Assembly: GCF_036588685.1 (NCBI RefSeq)
Contig: NC_086382.1
Location: forward strand, 68,060,929-68,124,928
Length of the DNA: 64,000 nucleotides
From: Mytilus trossulus
Lineage: Eukaryota > Mollusca > Bivalvia > Mytilida > Mytilidae
Direction: 5' to 3'
Under the pieces are notes generated by a model. It ran no database searches. It was given only the letters and a program-made list of their open reading frames with translations, and had not been told where the DNA came from. Shown here in pieces: positions 11,076-24,165 of the stretch. Position numbers and translations under genes: made by a program. Position 1 is the stretch's first letter. Each line of letters opens with the position of its first letter.

Positions 11076-14000
11076 ATGTCAGGTAAGAAAATACTTACAT
11101 TAATTTTGTTTATGTTTATATCTTGTTGTGTAACCCTTGGTTGTTATTTAGGTCATCGCAATAGTTTAATAGACTCGTTTACCATGTTTATTCAACATCT
11201 CCGTTTATTCATATTATATTTGTACAATTAGCATGGCAAGATATGCAGATATGTAGCTCCTCATTCAAGCATGTATTACCGTATATTTTATGGAATTATC
11301 AACTCTCCCATAATAGTGGAAACCAACGGTTTTAGAGATAACCATAGTGTAATTATGGTATCAATCCTGTAGTAGCGCACGCAAGAACAATGTTGAAATA
11401 TTTTGCAATAAAAAAAGTTTTTAATTTCTGCTAGCTGTTCTGAGGGGGATAGGAGGGGTTCTGATCCCGAAATCGCGGGCTTAAAAACACAATATCTCGA
11501 AATGCCGGGCTTAAAATAACGGCGAAATCCCGAGGTCACGAAATTCGAATAAAGAATTCCCGGATCCCGAAAGGGTCAATCCCAAGCTTAAAAACACCCG
11601 ATCCCGGAGTCCCGATAAAGGTCCTATCCCCCCCCCCCCTCTGTTCTATTTTAGTGTGAACTACATTGTGCTGTGTATCAATCAATGAACCAGACAAAAG
11701 TATGTTTTAGTGTATGTGTTTCAAAATCGATTATGCAATTACGATCAATTACATTCCTTTAAACTTTAATTTGAATAAGTACAGTATGTGGTTCTTACTG
11801 GTATATCATCACTTCATATATTGTACGCGTTGAAAACCACTCGTTATAATTACTTTATGCATTATTGAAGTTTTGATTTATCGAAGATTGAAAATAAACT
11901 CATCATAGAAACCAGGATTAAAATTTCATATTTACGCCAGACGCGTGTTTCGTCTGCAAAAGACTCATCAGTGGCGCTCGAATCCAAAATGTTGAAAAGC
12001 AAACTTACATGTAATTTAGAAGAGGACTTCCAAAATCAGTTTTTTTTTTACAAATTCTAGTGTATTTGCGTATTTAAAGAAACATTATAAGCTATTCACA
12101 GCTACATTGAGTAATGTATAAAGCTGTTGCATTAAATAATTATACCAGTTACACCCTGCATTAAAAGCTCAACTGTGGTTACTGTAGCTGTCATATAATT
12201 AATAAATACATCCGTGGAAGATATAGATTAAAACTTAAAAGTCACTGCAAATGCTACAGAAAAAATAGTAGATAAGATATAAATTAAAAGTCAATGTGAC
12301 TACAACAGCTGACGACTTTACAAGAGAGATAGCTACTGATCATTTGTCGAACAATAAACGTGCAGTATCTTAGTGCAGTATTGATCTGATTTTACACTTA
12401 ATATTCTAAAATGTATTATACAAATATATTTTGAGAATGGAAATGTGGAATCATGTGTCAAGAAGACAACAACCCGATCAAAGAGTTTTAACCGATATAA
12501 ACATAAAAAAGATAAAAACAATTATATATAAGATAATATAAATTATAAATAAAAGTATTATAAAATAAGACAACAAAAATGCTTCAAACGTGTACTTATG
12601 ATAAAATTCACGAATCGACCCATTATTGGAGTTCTTGCCTAAAATTTATATTTTTTACTAATTTTCTTGTTTTGCTTATTATTTGGAAAACTGTAATAAA
12701 TGTACATTAAACACAATAGAAAAAATAGAAAAAAGATGTACAGAAATACTGACTTGAATGGTTGTCTCTTTGGCACATTCCCATTTCTATTCTCAATTTT
12801 ATCCTTGTCTATTATAAGAAGTAATTGTCCTGAAAGTGTCAGAATACATCATCATATTAGCGAGTGGTTGAAGTATTAAACATTTTTAATAACATCGAAT
12901 GCGTAAAGGTGAGAATTGGTTTTGGCGTAAAAGCACTATATGTTTCTTTTATTTATAATATCAACAAAAAGTGTTTCATCTAGAACAGACCTGTTTGATT
13001 AACTTATAATATATAGCTATATTCATAAGTATGTATAAATCAGTGACGACTCTACAACAAACTTTTTCCATCGGATCACCAGCAATGAAAATACATTCTG
13101 TATATATAATGTCTTAACATCAGCCCAACATTGTTAGAGCAAATTTTGTTCTTTCCTCGCTGGGATTCGCACTCATGCTTCTGAGATATCATGGAACCAA
13201 ATATGAAGGTCAATATATGGTCTTCAATCATTTATTTCAAGCGACTGTAGATCTTTTGTGACTAGATTTAACAGAAGCTAATAATATACGTAATAAACAA
13301 CACTCATTTGCGTTAAGGACAATAGTATTATATAAGTTTTAACCGTTTTCGCCCTGTTTTGTACGAAATTGGAAAATAATACGTTTAGGTGCGACAGAAG
13401 CTTCCGGAATTTACTTTCACTAGCAATGCCGAACCCTTCCGTACAATATAAAGACTAAAACATTTCAGAACTGGAAAACTTGACATAAATATGACCAAAC
13501 AGTGCATTCATTTAAGGTCCACATTGCTGAAAGCAGTTGAAACCTACGTTTCTTAAAATTTATTGATTTTAAAACGGGAAATTTCAGAAAGGTATCTTAT
13601 AAATCATGGCAGAACCAAGGTACTCTATACTCAAAACGAGCTAATGGCCACGTCGGGAACTAATAGTCCGCCGGTTACTATATCAGTATCGAACCAGTGC
13701 TAGAAAATAAATACATTCTTATAAATTTGTTGCGTCCGAAGCACATAGAAAATCAGTAGAGTATGTTGTTATAAGTTATGAATTCCAGTGTATTTTCCAC
13801 GATGTTAACTGAAGAAGTAAGTTACACGTGATTATATATCTTTCGACTGATTTTTATCATTCAAACTGATTTAATTTGAAAACGAGTGCAAGGACCCCTA
13901 TTTTTTAAAACGACATTTTGTTTCATTTTGCAGGGAGATTATACGGGGCGCCGAATGGGACTCTTGTGGTTTTGTACTCAAAATTCAATTTTGTACGGAC

Positions 14001-17000
14001 AAAAGTGACTTTTGTTCAACAAAAATGAGTTCAGTTTAACAAAATTTGTATCATACTACTAATTTAAAATTTTGTCATACAAAATTATCTATCAGCGGAC
14101 AAAAGTCACTTTTGTTATGACAAAATTCATTTTTGTTACACAGACTTGACTTTTGTTACCTAATTTGAAAATTGGGCGACAAAAGTGAATTTTGTATTCA
14201 AATTAGTTTAGTTTGGTTTCTGTGAACTAATTTGCATACAAAATCGACTTTTGTTACACAAAATTGACTTTTGTGAGACAAAATTGACAAAATTGACTTT
14301 TGTCTCAACAAAATTGACAAAATTGACTTTTGTCTCAACAAAATTGACAAAATTGACTTTTGTCTCAACAAAATTGACCAATGTGAGACAAAATTGACTT
14401 TTGTCTCAACAAAATTGACAAAATTGAATTTTGTCTCAACAAAATTGACAAAATTGAATTTTGTCTCAACAAAATTGATTTTTGTCTCACGAAAGTCAAT
14501 TTTGTCTCACGAAAGTCAATTTTGTCTCATAAAAGTCAATTTTGTTGTTATTTTGTGGTCACAAAAATGAATTTTGTCGTCACAAAATTGACTTTTGTCT
14601 CAACAAAATTGACAAAATTGACTTGTCTCAACAAAATTAACAAAATTGACTTTTGTCTCAACCAAATTGATTTTTGTCTCAACAAAATTGACAAAAGTGA
14701 CTTTTGTCTCAACAAAATTAACAAAATTGACTTTTGTCTCAACAAAATTGACTTTTGTCTCAACAAAATTGACTTTTGTCTCAACAAAATTGACAAAATT
14801 GACTTTTGTCTCAACAAAATTAACAAAATTGACTTTTGTCTCAACAAAATTGACAAAAGTGACTTTTGTCTCAACAAAATTGATGTGTAAAATTGAATTT
14901 TGTCTCACAAAAATAAATTTTGTCTCACAAAAGTCAATTTTGTCTCACAAAAGTCAATTTTGTCTCACAAAATTGAATCTTACCGCACACAATTGACTTT
15001 TGTGATTTAATTTCCATATCAGGTAACAAAAGTTAATTTTGTATGCAAATATGTTTATATTTGCATACTTTTAGACAAAATTGACTTTTGTCATGACAAA
15101 TATGAATTTTGTCTACAAAAATGAATTTTGTCATGACAAAAATGAATTTTGTCTACACAAATGAATTTTGTCTACACAAATGAATTTTGTCATCACAAAA
15201 TTGAAGTTCTCACAAAACAAGTCTGTAGCACATAGTTTTGTAAGACAAAAATGATTTTGTTATGACAGAATTGAATTTTGTACAAAACCACAAGAGTCCC
15301 ATTCGGCGCCCCGTAAGATTATGCGAACCAAATTTTACTTAAACTATAAATAGTGCAATTTTTTTATGTTGATAAATATACAGCAAAAAAATACGTTTTT
15401 TTCTCAATTGATAACCATTTGATAGAATATAATTTAATTCTGAATAAATAATGCATATTTTTTTAGGATACTTATAAAATACAGAAATTACAAATTATTT
15501 AACAAAAACTAATTTGTGTTTATCTTTTAAAAAAAAAGTTATGGCTTTTTTTCGAAAGTGAAAATACGGCCACAAATCCGAATTTTGAGCAAATATGGCC
15601 ACAAATCCGAATTTTGAGCAAATATACAAAATTTCGACCTCATTTATACACTCAAAGATTAGCACATGAAGGTATATCTTTTATTACATATTTGATTTAA
15701 TCAGGCAAATAATAGCCTATATGGAAATTTTCATCAAACTGTTAATACATGATCACAACTGTATCGTATGCCATTAAGCAGTTTGTCCTTCGATTTCAGG
15801 ATATTTGTTCTTGTGTTTGTGTTTTCTTGTTTGTCGATTACGTCGTCAGATCTTTACCATGGGCCTGAGGTAAATATTTTGTCAAAGTAAATGACTTCAC
15901 ATTTTATTGTTTCTCATAGGATAATAGCATAAAATTAGGCAATCTTCTTTTGTAACACTTTACCGCGCGAAAAGGTAGGAAATTAAATATTTAATTTAGA
16001 TTATTTGATATGAAACAGCTTACATCTACTGAAAGAAAAAGAATGACAAAGAGAAAACCCATTACAATAATAAAGATAATAAAAATCACACGAACATACA
16101 TGTATGATAATCATTTTAACGGTATGAACAATCAATTAAGTAAAAATTAGCAAACTGTCAAAGTAAATGCATGTAAAACCGTTAAATGTATTGACCAAAT
16201 ACTAGAACATAGAGATGGCTCAACAAGTCGTCTATAAAAAAAATATATGTTTTCTATTGATACCAACTGGTTATGCTAATTTATTATGGTATAATTCATT
16301 GAAAGACGGCTGATTCTCATAAAGTTGATAAAGATGATTTTGTTGGGAGACATCATGGTGAATCTCTGGCAAAGTTCATAACCAGAATTGTCGATCCGAA
16401 GAAGGATTATCTGCTTTTATGTGGGAAGACCATAGACAAAGTAGCTGAGTTGATGAGAAGCAAACTGGTACCCCAAAAAGTAGCCGCAACGATCAAGGTA
16501 GGCAAGGACTGTTTATAACGTTACATATTTTATTGTTTTTTTTTGTGTTAAAAAATTGTCAATCAGATGTATTTTGATTATGTTTTTCCTCATTTGGTCA
16601 TTGTAGGGTCGTTATGGTATATATATCTTACATTCACCCGTATGTAGTAAAAGACAGCTGGTTAAAATAAACTGGCAAAAAGCAAGTGACAGAAAATATT
16701 TAGGCGATATGATTAGATTTACACAAAGTATGAATGCTTTCACGACATCAACTATTTTGAATAAGAAAAAGATATTATGAGTGCTAAGAAGAAAAGCATG
16801 ACTGTTATGCGTGAGAGATGTTGTTTTGAACGATAAGAGAGATGGAGTGAATGCTAAACGATAAGAGAGCCGTAATGTATGGTTAGTGCATCAGACTACT
16901 AACACAAAGGTTCCTGGTTCGATTCTTGTTCCAGGATGAAATTTTCGGAACGGGACGATAAATGGCTGACCCGTGTTAAGAGAGACCCATATCTCTTGCA

Positions 17001-20000
17001 TATATAAGACACCCTTTTAGATTTCGAAAAAGAGCAGGCTAATGCCGCTACAAGGCAGCATTCGCACTCGCAAAGTGGAATGGGGGGAAATATAAGTTGT
17101 AAACTTTCTTTCCAATCCGCTATAAATAAATATGTTTAGTATTAACGGAGATGGCCTGAATGCTCAGAGAGATAAAAATGAATGATCAGAGGATCAGAGA
17201 GATGGCATGACGACTGATCAGAGAGATTGAATGAATGATCAGAGAGATTGAATGAATGATCAGAGAGATTGAATGAATGATCAGAGAGATTGAATGAATG
17301 ATCAGAGAGATGGAATGAATGATCAGATTGATAGAATGAATGATCATATAGGTGGAATGAATGATCAGAGAGATGGAATGAATGATCAGAGAGGTGGAAT
17401 GAATGATCAGAGAGATGGAATGAATGATCAGAGGGATGGAATGAATGATCTGAGAGGTGAAATGAATGATCAGAGAGATGAAATGAATGATCAGAGAGGT
17501 GAAATGAATGATCAGAGAGTTGAAATGAATGATCAGAGAAATGGAATGAATGATCAGAGAGGTGGAATGAATGATCAGAGAGATTTAATGAATGATCAGA
17601 GAGATGGAATGAATGATCAGAGAGATGGAATGAATGATCAGAGGGATGGAATGAATAATCAGAGAGATAGAATGAATGGTCAGAGAGAGAATGAATTATA
17701 AGAGAGGTGGAAATCATTGATCAGAGAGATGTAATGAAAGATCAGAGAGGTTGAATGAATGATCAGAGAGATAGCATGAATGGTCAGAGAAGTGGCATGA
17801 ATGATCAGAGAAGTTTAATGAATGATCAGAGAGATGGAGTGAATTACAAGAGAGATAGAATGAATGTTCAGAGAGAGAATGAATTATTAAAGAGGTGGAA
17901 ATCATTGATCAGAGAGATGGAATGAAAGATCAAAGAGGTTGAATGAATGATCAGAGAGATAGCATGAATGGTCAGAGAAGTGGCATGAATGATCAGAGAG
18001 ATGGAGTGAATTATCAGAGAGATAGAATGAATAATCAGAGAGATGGAATGAATTATTAGAGAGGTGGAAATCATTGATCAGAGAGACGGAATGAAAGATC
18101 AGAGAGATGGAGTAAATGATCAGAGAGATAGAATGAATAATCAGAGAGATGGAATGAATTATTAGAGAGGCGGAAATCATTGATCAGAGAGATGGAATGA
18201 ATATCAGAGAGGTTGAATAAATTATCAGAGAGATTGAGTGAATTATCAGAGAGGTGGAATGAATTATCAGAGAGGTGGAATGAATGATCAGAGAGGTGGA
18301 AATCATTGATCAGAGAGATGGAATGAATGTTCAGAGAGGTGGAATGAAGTCCAGAGAGATGGAATGAATGATCAAAGAGATGGGATGAATTCTTAGAGAG
18401 ATGATATCGATGCTTAAAGAGATTACAGTGCTGCTAGGAAAGATGGTACAATTGCAGAGAGAGATGGTTTGAATGCTAATAGAGCATGCATGCTAAGATG
18501 AGGTTGTACGAATTTTAAGAGAAATGGCATGAATGCTGAATGAGACATTTTGAATATTAAGAGAAAAGTATGAATGCTAAGAGAGGTGGTTGAATGCTAC
18601 GAGATGTGGTATGAGTGTTAAGAAATGCAGTATTATATGAGATGCTGGTCTGATAAGTTATCACCTTTATCCGATAAAACTATCCAATTTTGTTAATGTA
18701 CAGTATCAACTCTTCCGTATATTCCTACAGGGAGGCTCCCTTGGAAAGGGTACTGCAGTAAAACAGATGGCCGATGCAGATCTGCTTTTTCCATTAGGAG
18801 GTATTAGTTCTGTAAAAGACCTTAGAGAAAAATTACCAGAAATCCTCAAAACATTGCAATCAGCTTTAGACCGTTCTGGACACAAAGTCACTTCGATTAA
18901 GAAAACTCCATTTACAATACAGTTCCAGATTTCAATAGATGGAATTTTACAAGATGTTGATCTCCTGCCAATAGTAGATCTAGGAATACAGCATCGTAAG
19001 TTCTCTAAAATAGTAGATTTACTGCTCGGATTGAAAGATATTCCAATCAAAAAATCCAAGAATACAGCATTCTATAAGTTCTTCCAATAGTAGTACTAGA
19101 AATAAGAAATCGTTAGTTCTTCCAAAAATAAATAGATTTAGTAATTTATGCATTGGTAGTCTCTTCCCATTGTAGATCCAGAATTAAAACGTCGCAAGTT
19201 TTATGAAGGGGCTTTAATTTTCTTTATGGTCACTCAGACCATTGCACATGCCGTTTTTAAATACAACAATCTTAAGGAACTTAGCACTTATCATAACTAA
19301 TGATGACATAGTATAAATGTTATCTACTTCAATTTAAAAAACTTATTTTTCTATTGTTACTTTGATCTAAGAAAAATAAAGGATGGTAGAACAAAAATTA
19401 CTTAGAGACATTTAATCCCGTTACGAAACTCTTTGACTTGAATGAATGTGGGCTTTTAATTAATCATTATCCGTTTTACCCTTTGAATGAATCTTATTAG
19501 TCATAAGAGACCTAATAGTAGAAATCAGAATTGGTTTTTAGATTATAAACACGGTTTTATATTTTCACGAGATATTTACATCGTGCTTTGGGTGAGCACT
19601 TTCAGTATAGTTAATATACCCGTCGCAAACAACTGGGGGACTATGTTTCAATTAAATGAAAAGGATATCCCACATTGGTCTGTTTCTGTTGTTTTCTGTT
19701 GTTCAAATTTTATTTCGGACATTTAATATTTTTGTAACATGTTTGATAATAAATATAATAGTAGTTGATCCCATGTATCTTTAAGGCCAGATTGGTAGGT
19801 ATATGTGTTTTATCAAAAATTTATGAATACTAATCATGTTCATCTTAATAAAAATGTTATTTAGATGCAAAACTTTATTCTGACATTGTCATTTGTTTTC
19901 TCAAAAGCAACAAAGGAGAATCTTAAAACAATATACACAGAAATGAAAAAGAACGAAAATCTGCGAGATTACTACATGAAATGTTTGTCCTTTCTGCAAG

Positions 20001-21492
20001 TAAACTTTGTCAAACAGCAGCCACCAAAAGTCAAATCTGTCATACGATTGCTTAAATATTGGATCAAAACAAAACAGGTAAATTCTGAAATATAAAAATA
20101 TTATGATTATTGTTGTATTCTATTAATCTGTGAATGAAACCAAACTCTACAAAGTTCAACATACATTTGTTTAAAATATTATGTATTGGCTGAATCATAT
20201 GATTAGCCCTTATTCACCATGCACTAGGTAATTTGTAGATTTGCAAAAAGCACTTAACACATAAGCATGCACACACAACTGATTACATATTATTGAACAA
20301 ATTATACATTTAATTAAAGTAGAACTTATAAATCTACTCGCCCAAGTGTTTCTTTCTTTATCATAAATCTTGTTTTGTAAAAAATGGAAAGTCTTTGTCC
20401 ATTTTAAAATATAAATTAGATATTTCAAGATTATTTTACCAAATAAATTATTCCGGCTCAGAATACAGTCTGCCTGCTATACGATTCGTCGGTGTTTATT
20501 CTAGAGAATGACTGTTCTTTATTCCTTTTATTCCTGTAACATGGACGCAACCAATATGTTTATGGAATGATATTTCAGAAAGCAAATTTTTGTTTACATT
20601 GCTTTGCTTATAACATCTAATTTTAGCACAAACTTAAATCGTACGGAGCGGAACTGTTAGTAATAAAGGCTTATGAGGACCTGGGATCTCCGTCATCTAT
20701 CAGGGAAGAAGATCTGGCCATCAACGTGTTTGGGAAACTGACAGATCTGAGGTCACTTAAAGTATCATGGAATCAATATTTTGATCCAAAGAATTTTAAT
20801 GTTCCGTAAGTTTTCATTAGTTATCGTGTTAGTGAAAGGTTTATATGTTTTGTGATTGATTTGTTTTGCAAAGTTGATACTTGGATGCCACTAATACAGT
20901 TCATCCCTTTTCTTGGTTTCGTTCGTGTTTTATTTACTGGAAACTGGTTTCGCAGTTCGTGTGATTGTGTGTTTTTCTACTTTTGTCATATGTTTTATCC
21001 TACCCTTTTCAGTTTTCATCGACTAATGTTTGTTCCTCATAATATTTCTGTTGTATCCTCTCCAATATATGTCTAGAACATAACTATTTTTATTCTGTTT
21101 TTATAAACGATCGATCATATTTGTCATAAACATGTAGATATTTCTTGTGGTTTGCTTCGTACAAAAAATTCACGGCAAATCTGACTGGGTATACATGTTG
21201 TATAAGTTCACAATATTTAATTTTAAATTTTCTTTGAATTTATTCCTCAAGTGTCTTTTGAAATACATTATTCAAATACCGGTTTACGTAGGTAGTAAAA
21301 CATAATTTGTCTTCTCGCATGTATTTCAGGTCTGCACCCTATATATTGGACCCTGCATGTCCTTATCACAATCTGATTCGCCAAAAGTCCGGAGGGATTG
21401 ATGACAAATACGTCCATCTTGAAAGAGATGCAAAGAAAATACTCAATGTTTTAAAGGACCAAGATTACAGATCTAAACGTGGTGAACTTTGA
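11076..21492 (+). CDS. OAS copy 1: 2'-5'-oligoadenylate synthetase-family protein, seven exons
   Basis: Exons: 11076-11082 (ATG TCA G), 15800-15869, 16306-16497, 18731-18995, 19908-20077, 20627-20805, 21330-21492 (TGA). All have GT donors and AG acceptors, and phases agree from 16306 onward (322 residues). The OAS nucleotidyltransferase signature is complete: P-loop GGSLGKGT, metal-binding DADLLF, third acidic site DVDLLPIVD, then QPPKVKSVIRLLKYW, YGAELLVIKAYEDLG and APYILDPACPYHN, which matches the OAS C-terminal half in order. Family members make 2'-5' oligoadenylates from ATP, typically when bound to dsRNA; RNA binding cannot be judged here. Exon 2 encodes a hydrophobic segment, but compared with copy 2 it lacks one T near 15809, so the ATG exon does not read in frame into exon 3. 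The gene is therefore either newly inactivated, polymorphic, started elsewhere, or carries a sequence error. Confidence 0.8.
11420..11640 (+). repeat. GC-richer degenerate repeat with CCCGA motifs and a C tract
   Basis: Recurring GATCCCG, AATCCCG and GGGCTTAAAA motifs end in a run of about 12 C at 11,628-11,639. Base composition differs from the AT-rich surroundings. This lies in intron 1 of OAS copy 1. Confidence 0.45.
11885..12000 (+). repeat. Dispersed repeat R1 (ACGCGTGTTTCGTC family)
   Basis: Carries AACTCATCATAGAAACCAGG, GCCAGACGCGTGTTTCGTCT and GACTCATCAGTGGCGCTCGA. The same core recurs near 26,710, 41,700, 42,090, 42,440, 47,650, 59,235 and 61,650. Confidence 0.75.
12432..12805. repeat. 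Inverted pair of Naiad tail fragments
   Basis: GAGAATGGAAATGTGGAATC with CAACAACCCGATCAAAG (12,432-12,486) faces the reverse complement of the same tail (GTTGTCTCTTTGGCACATTC, 12,758-12,805). Both are short remnants of the tail of the element at 33,429. Confidence 0.6.
12806..13842. other. Intron 1 of OAS copy 1, nothing recognised
   Basis: No ORF, RNA gene or repeat identified with confidence. Confidence 0.4.
13843..15777 (-). mobile_element. Second copy of the TTAA MITE, interrupted by another element
   Basis: The sequence from TTTCGACTGATTTTTATCATT to CTGTATCGTATGCCATTAA is the reverse-oriented relative of 2101-2728. It lacks the end corresponding to 2626-2728 and is split by the TIR element at 13,942-15,315. 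It lies in intron 1 of OAS copy 1. Confidence 0.7.
13942..15315. mobile_element. 1.37-kb TIR element packed with ACAAAATTGACTTTTGT hairpin units
   Basis: Perfect inverted ends of about 36 bp begin TACGGGGCGCCGAATGGGAC, and the flanks share AGATTA (13936-13941 and 15316-15321) as a probable target-site duplication. The interior has no transposase. It is built from dozens of short near-palindromes of the form ACAAAA...TTTTGT. Between 14,260 and 14,880 these become a tandem array of 21-bp (AACAAAATTGACTTTTGTCTC) and roughly 33-bp units. Four overlapping ORFs on both strands (14,522-14,996) are products of this repetition. It is non-autonomous, and its transposase family is unknown. Confidence 0.85.
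15800..15869 (+). CDS. OAS copy 1 exon 2: signal-peptide-like segment
   Basis: The exon sits between GATTTCAG and GTAAATATT. In the frame that joins exon 3 it reads IFVLVFVFSCLSITSSDLYH, then GPE: a hydrophobic stretch followed by a polar region, like a signal peptide. The counterpart at 29448-29518 is one base longer and joins its ATG exon in frame. The 70-nt length here is out of phase with ATG-TCA-G. Confidence 0.6.
16863..17132 (+). mobile_element. tRNA-derived SINE
   Basis: Starts with GAGAGCCGTAATGTATGGTT and has the Pol III B box GGTTCGATTC. The non-tRNA body shares AGCAGGCTAATGCCGCTACA and ends CCAATCCGCTATAAATAAAT. A longer copy in reverse lies at 60,246-60,594. The A box is decayed here (TAATGTATGG in place of TGGTGTAGTGG). 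It lies in intron 3 of OAS copy 1, directly before the 21-bp minisatellite. Confidence 0.85.
17140..18440 (+). repeat. 21-bp intronic minisatellite (GATCAGAGAGATGGAATGAAT)
   Basis: About 60 units of 21 bp show drift at the edges. The plus frame reads a seven-residue repeat MNDQRDG and the minus frames read SDHSFHL and IIHSISL; all are open because 21 is a multiple of three, not because it is a gene. Related, non-expanded motifs occur at the corresponding place in OAS copy 2 (31,540-31,740). Confidence 0.9.
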
Positions 21493-23934
21493 CTTTTTGA
21501 TAATGTCATAATTGATGTTCAAAATATTATTTATATTGTTTCCCTTACAGTTTGGGTTCATATTTCGAAGTTGTCAATACATGGCTTTGTTCTGTTACGT
21601 CTTTGTATACTAGTATTCTATTTTAATAATAAGTTTAAAACACCTATTGTCTATAAATAGCTTTATAATGGAGTTATCTGAATTTGTTTAGTTTGTTAAA
21701 ATTTTCATTCAAGTATTAAAACCGGTTCTATCTGTTCTGTTAAACAATTTGTTCGTTGTCATTTCTGTTAAGCCAATGGCGTTAATTTCAATTATATATT
21801 ATATACCAGAACGCGTTTTTTAAGTCAAAGGTTTCAAGGAAAAAAGTGCACTCCATACACTTTTATGGATGTAAATGGTTTGTTTTGTTGCCTTTTATAG
21901 ACATACTCTCCAAATGAAATCAACTAAACCAAATCACAGATGTTCAAATCACATAAATATAATAAGCAGAAAAACCAATGTAAAATACAAAAACTTAGGA
22001 ATTACATAAGCACGAAACAAATTCGAAAACATGTGTTTCGACAGGGTATGCGTTTCCTGGTATGCCTGCATCAATTGTCATGTATATTTATAGATAGATA
22101 ATCTATATTGTTCACATATTGAAACAAACGAAACAATTTGGATTAAAGGGTCATAAATTAAGATTTGGACACAAACAAAATTGGTTGTTGTTGTTTCAAA
22201 CATCAGTAAAAGCGACGTAAATAGACAATATTTTAGTACTAACTGTACATTTGGCCGAAGTTTTTCATAAGAAACAGAAAAGCATCGTTGATGGATTGTT
22301 GACTATCAAATTAGTTAATTAACTCATTTTGAATCAGAATTCATAAAGCCGTTAATTTAACCTTTACTCGATATAGATTGTGTTTGTACTTGGATCAGCA
22401 TGTTTATTCATTGAATAGAAGACATGAAACAGGTAGCGTTATGATATGATTGCTGATGAGACAACTATCCACCAGCGTTAACATCAAGTTGCAGTTAGCA
22501 ATTATAGGCTACTGTTCTATAAAGCGCCGTTCGGATCATATTTATGTTGTTACATGTACGCTAGAGGCATGCGTAGCAGGTCGTTGACATAACACTTTCA
22601 CCTCCCAAAGAGTTACACGCACTCGTTTGTACGCATACCCGGCAGTTCCCGACAGAAAAACTTATTCTTCTGTTGCAAGTAGTGTGAGTTAATGGAGATA
22701 CTGAATTCACACAGATAATCCATTATTGCGGGAAGGGATTACAGGAATACTGTTACGGTTAGCTGCAAAAACAAATAGTTACACCTACCTGCAGGAACGT
22801 GAACAAAGTATTACATGTACCTCTACCGCACGACAACGGTCTGTTACGATTTCCTTTAGCTTACATCTAACAAAATTAGACTGGTCGGACTTTAACAAGG
22901 AAACAAACATATATAGTTGGCTATAAAAGGTAAAACTTGAAAAATAATGAAACAATGGAAACGAAAAACAGTTTATTGCTTAATAAAAAAAAACAAACGG
23001 GAACTATCATCCCTGCATTGCATATGATTCACACCGCTTCTACAATAGGTAGTTTCAGAAAAAAATAAAAGTAATGCAGTTTCAACTGCTGATAAAATTG
23101 ATGTTTTTCCATTAGAAAGAGGTTTTTTGGATCACTTGGAAGACCCAAAATGTTACGTTGAAAATTTGGTATAAAATGATAAATAAGCTCATCATAGATA
23201 CCAGGATCAAATTTTGTAAAGTACAGTGATTTTTAGGAAAATCTGATTCTTCAGCTTTGGCTGTAATCTGAAAGGAACCTATACGTGTTTTATTCCCTAC
23301 TTCAATTATCAAGCCGTTTATGTAATGTGATTTAAAAACGATGTTATGTGTAGCTTTCATCTGCGGAAATAACAACATACTTTTCATGAAGGTAGAACAG
23401 GTGGTTTGCAACACAGGGATCTTTAAAGATTTAAGTAGCATGTGGCTTCATTGTCACATTCATTTTTTAAATCTGCTTTGACTAAATAGCTTTTATCCAT
23501 TCTACAACGTATCTACGTCTTCAGTTTTGCGTTGAACCCATTACCTGACAAAACACGTGACTGAATCCAACAGCATTTTGAAGTTGCATTACCAATTGGT
23601 CGATTTAGTCTCACGATAGTTGAGGCATTTGTATAACATATTTAGCATGAAGTGTTATGGACAATAGTTAAAATACAATAAATGTTTATGTCACCAGAAA
23701 TTATGTGGCGGGTCATATAAATAAACGTGTGAGTATATTCAAAAATCAAATATAAGAATTTCAGTCAGATTGGAGAACATCTATTTGACAATTTATTATC
23801 CTTTAACATTATTAATTCGTTTAACATGCTTAGGCCTCAAAGTGAATCAAAAGCATTCCAATTTACAAAACATCTAAAACCGTGTTTTTTTTTATTATTC
23901 ATGCGTTAATTAATATCAGACTATATACAAGTAT
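21493..23934. other. Intergenic between the OAS copies, repeat fragments only
   Basis: 22,430-22,510 is a fragment of repeat R3 (TGATGAGACAACTATCCACC). 23,178-23,220 carries the R1 phrase AGCTCATCATAGATACCAGG. The minus ORF at 23,112-23,441 overlaps this repeat and is not supported as a gene. Nothing else is recognised. Confidence 0.5.
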
Positions 23935-24165
23935 TAAAGGCAAAATACACCTAACGGACATTTAAACTCATTAGATAACAGACTGTCTACGCCATTACTT
24001 AATACCAACAGACAAACAACAGAACACGAAAACACAGTGTATAAAACTTGACATTGAACAACCGGAGCCCCACCAAAATAGTGTGAGTATGTCTCAGGGC
24101 CTTTGGAAGAGTATACAGATCCTGCTTCCCATGAGGCACCGTCATTTCTATGTAGCAACATTCCA
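23935..24165 (+). repeat. Dispersed repeat R2, diverged copy
   Basis: Shares ACGCCATTACTTAATACCAA, CAGACAAACAACAGAACACG and GAGCCCCACCAAAA with the copies near 27,740 and 32,257. Confidence 0.6.

Noticed and set aside
13801..13815. ATGTTAACTGAAGAA followed by GTAAGT as first exon of OAS copy 1
   Set aside because: Phase does not fit and copy 2 has no counterpart, whereas ATG-YCA-G exons exist at matching places upstream of both copies.
14522..14996. Four overlapping ORFs with CLNKID / ETKVNFV repeats
   Set aside because: Internal array of the TIR element at 13,942-15,315; both strands are open for the same reason.
17142..17717. 191-codon ORF (SDHSFHL repeats) and its plus-strand partner
   Set aside because: Tandem 21-bp repeat in an intron of the OAS gene; open frames follow from unit length.
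18706..19059. Minus-strand ORF of 117 codons
   Set aside because: Shadow of OAS exon 4 (18,731-18,995) on the opposite strand.
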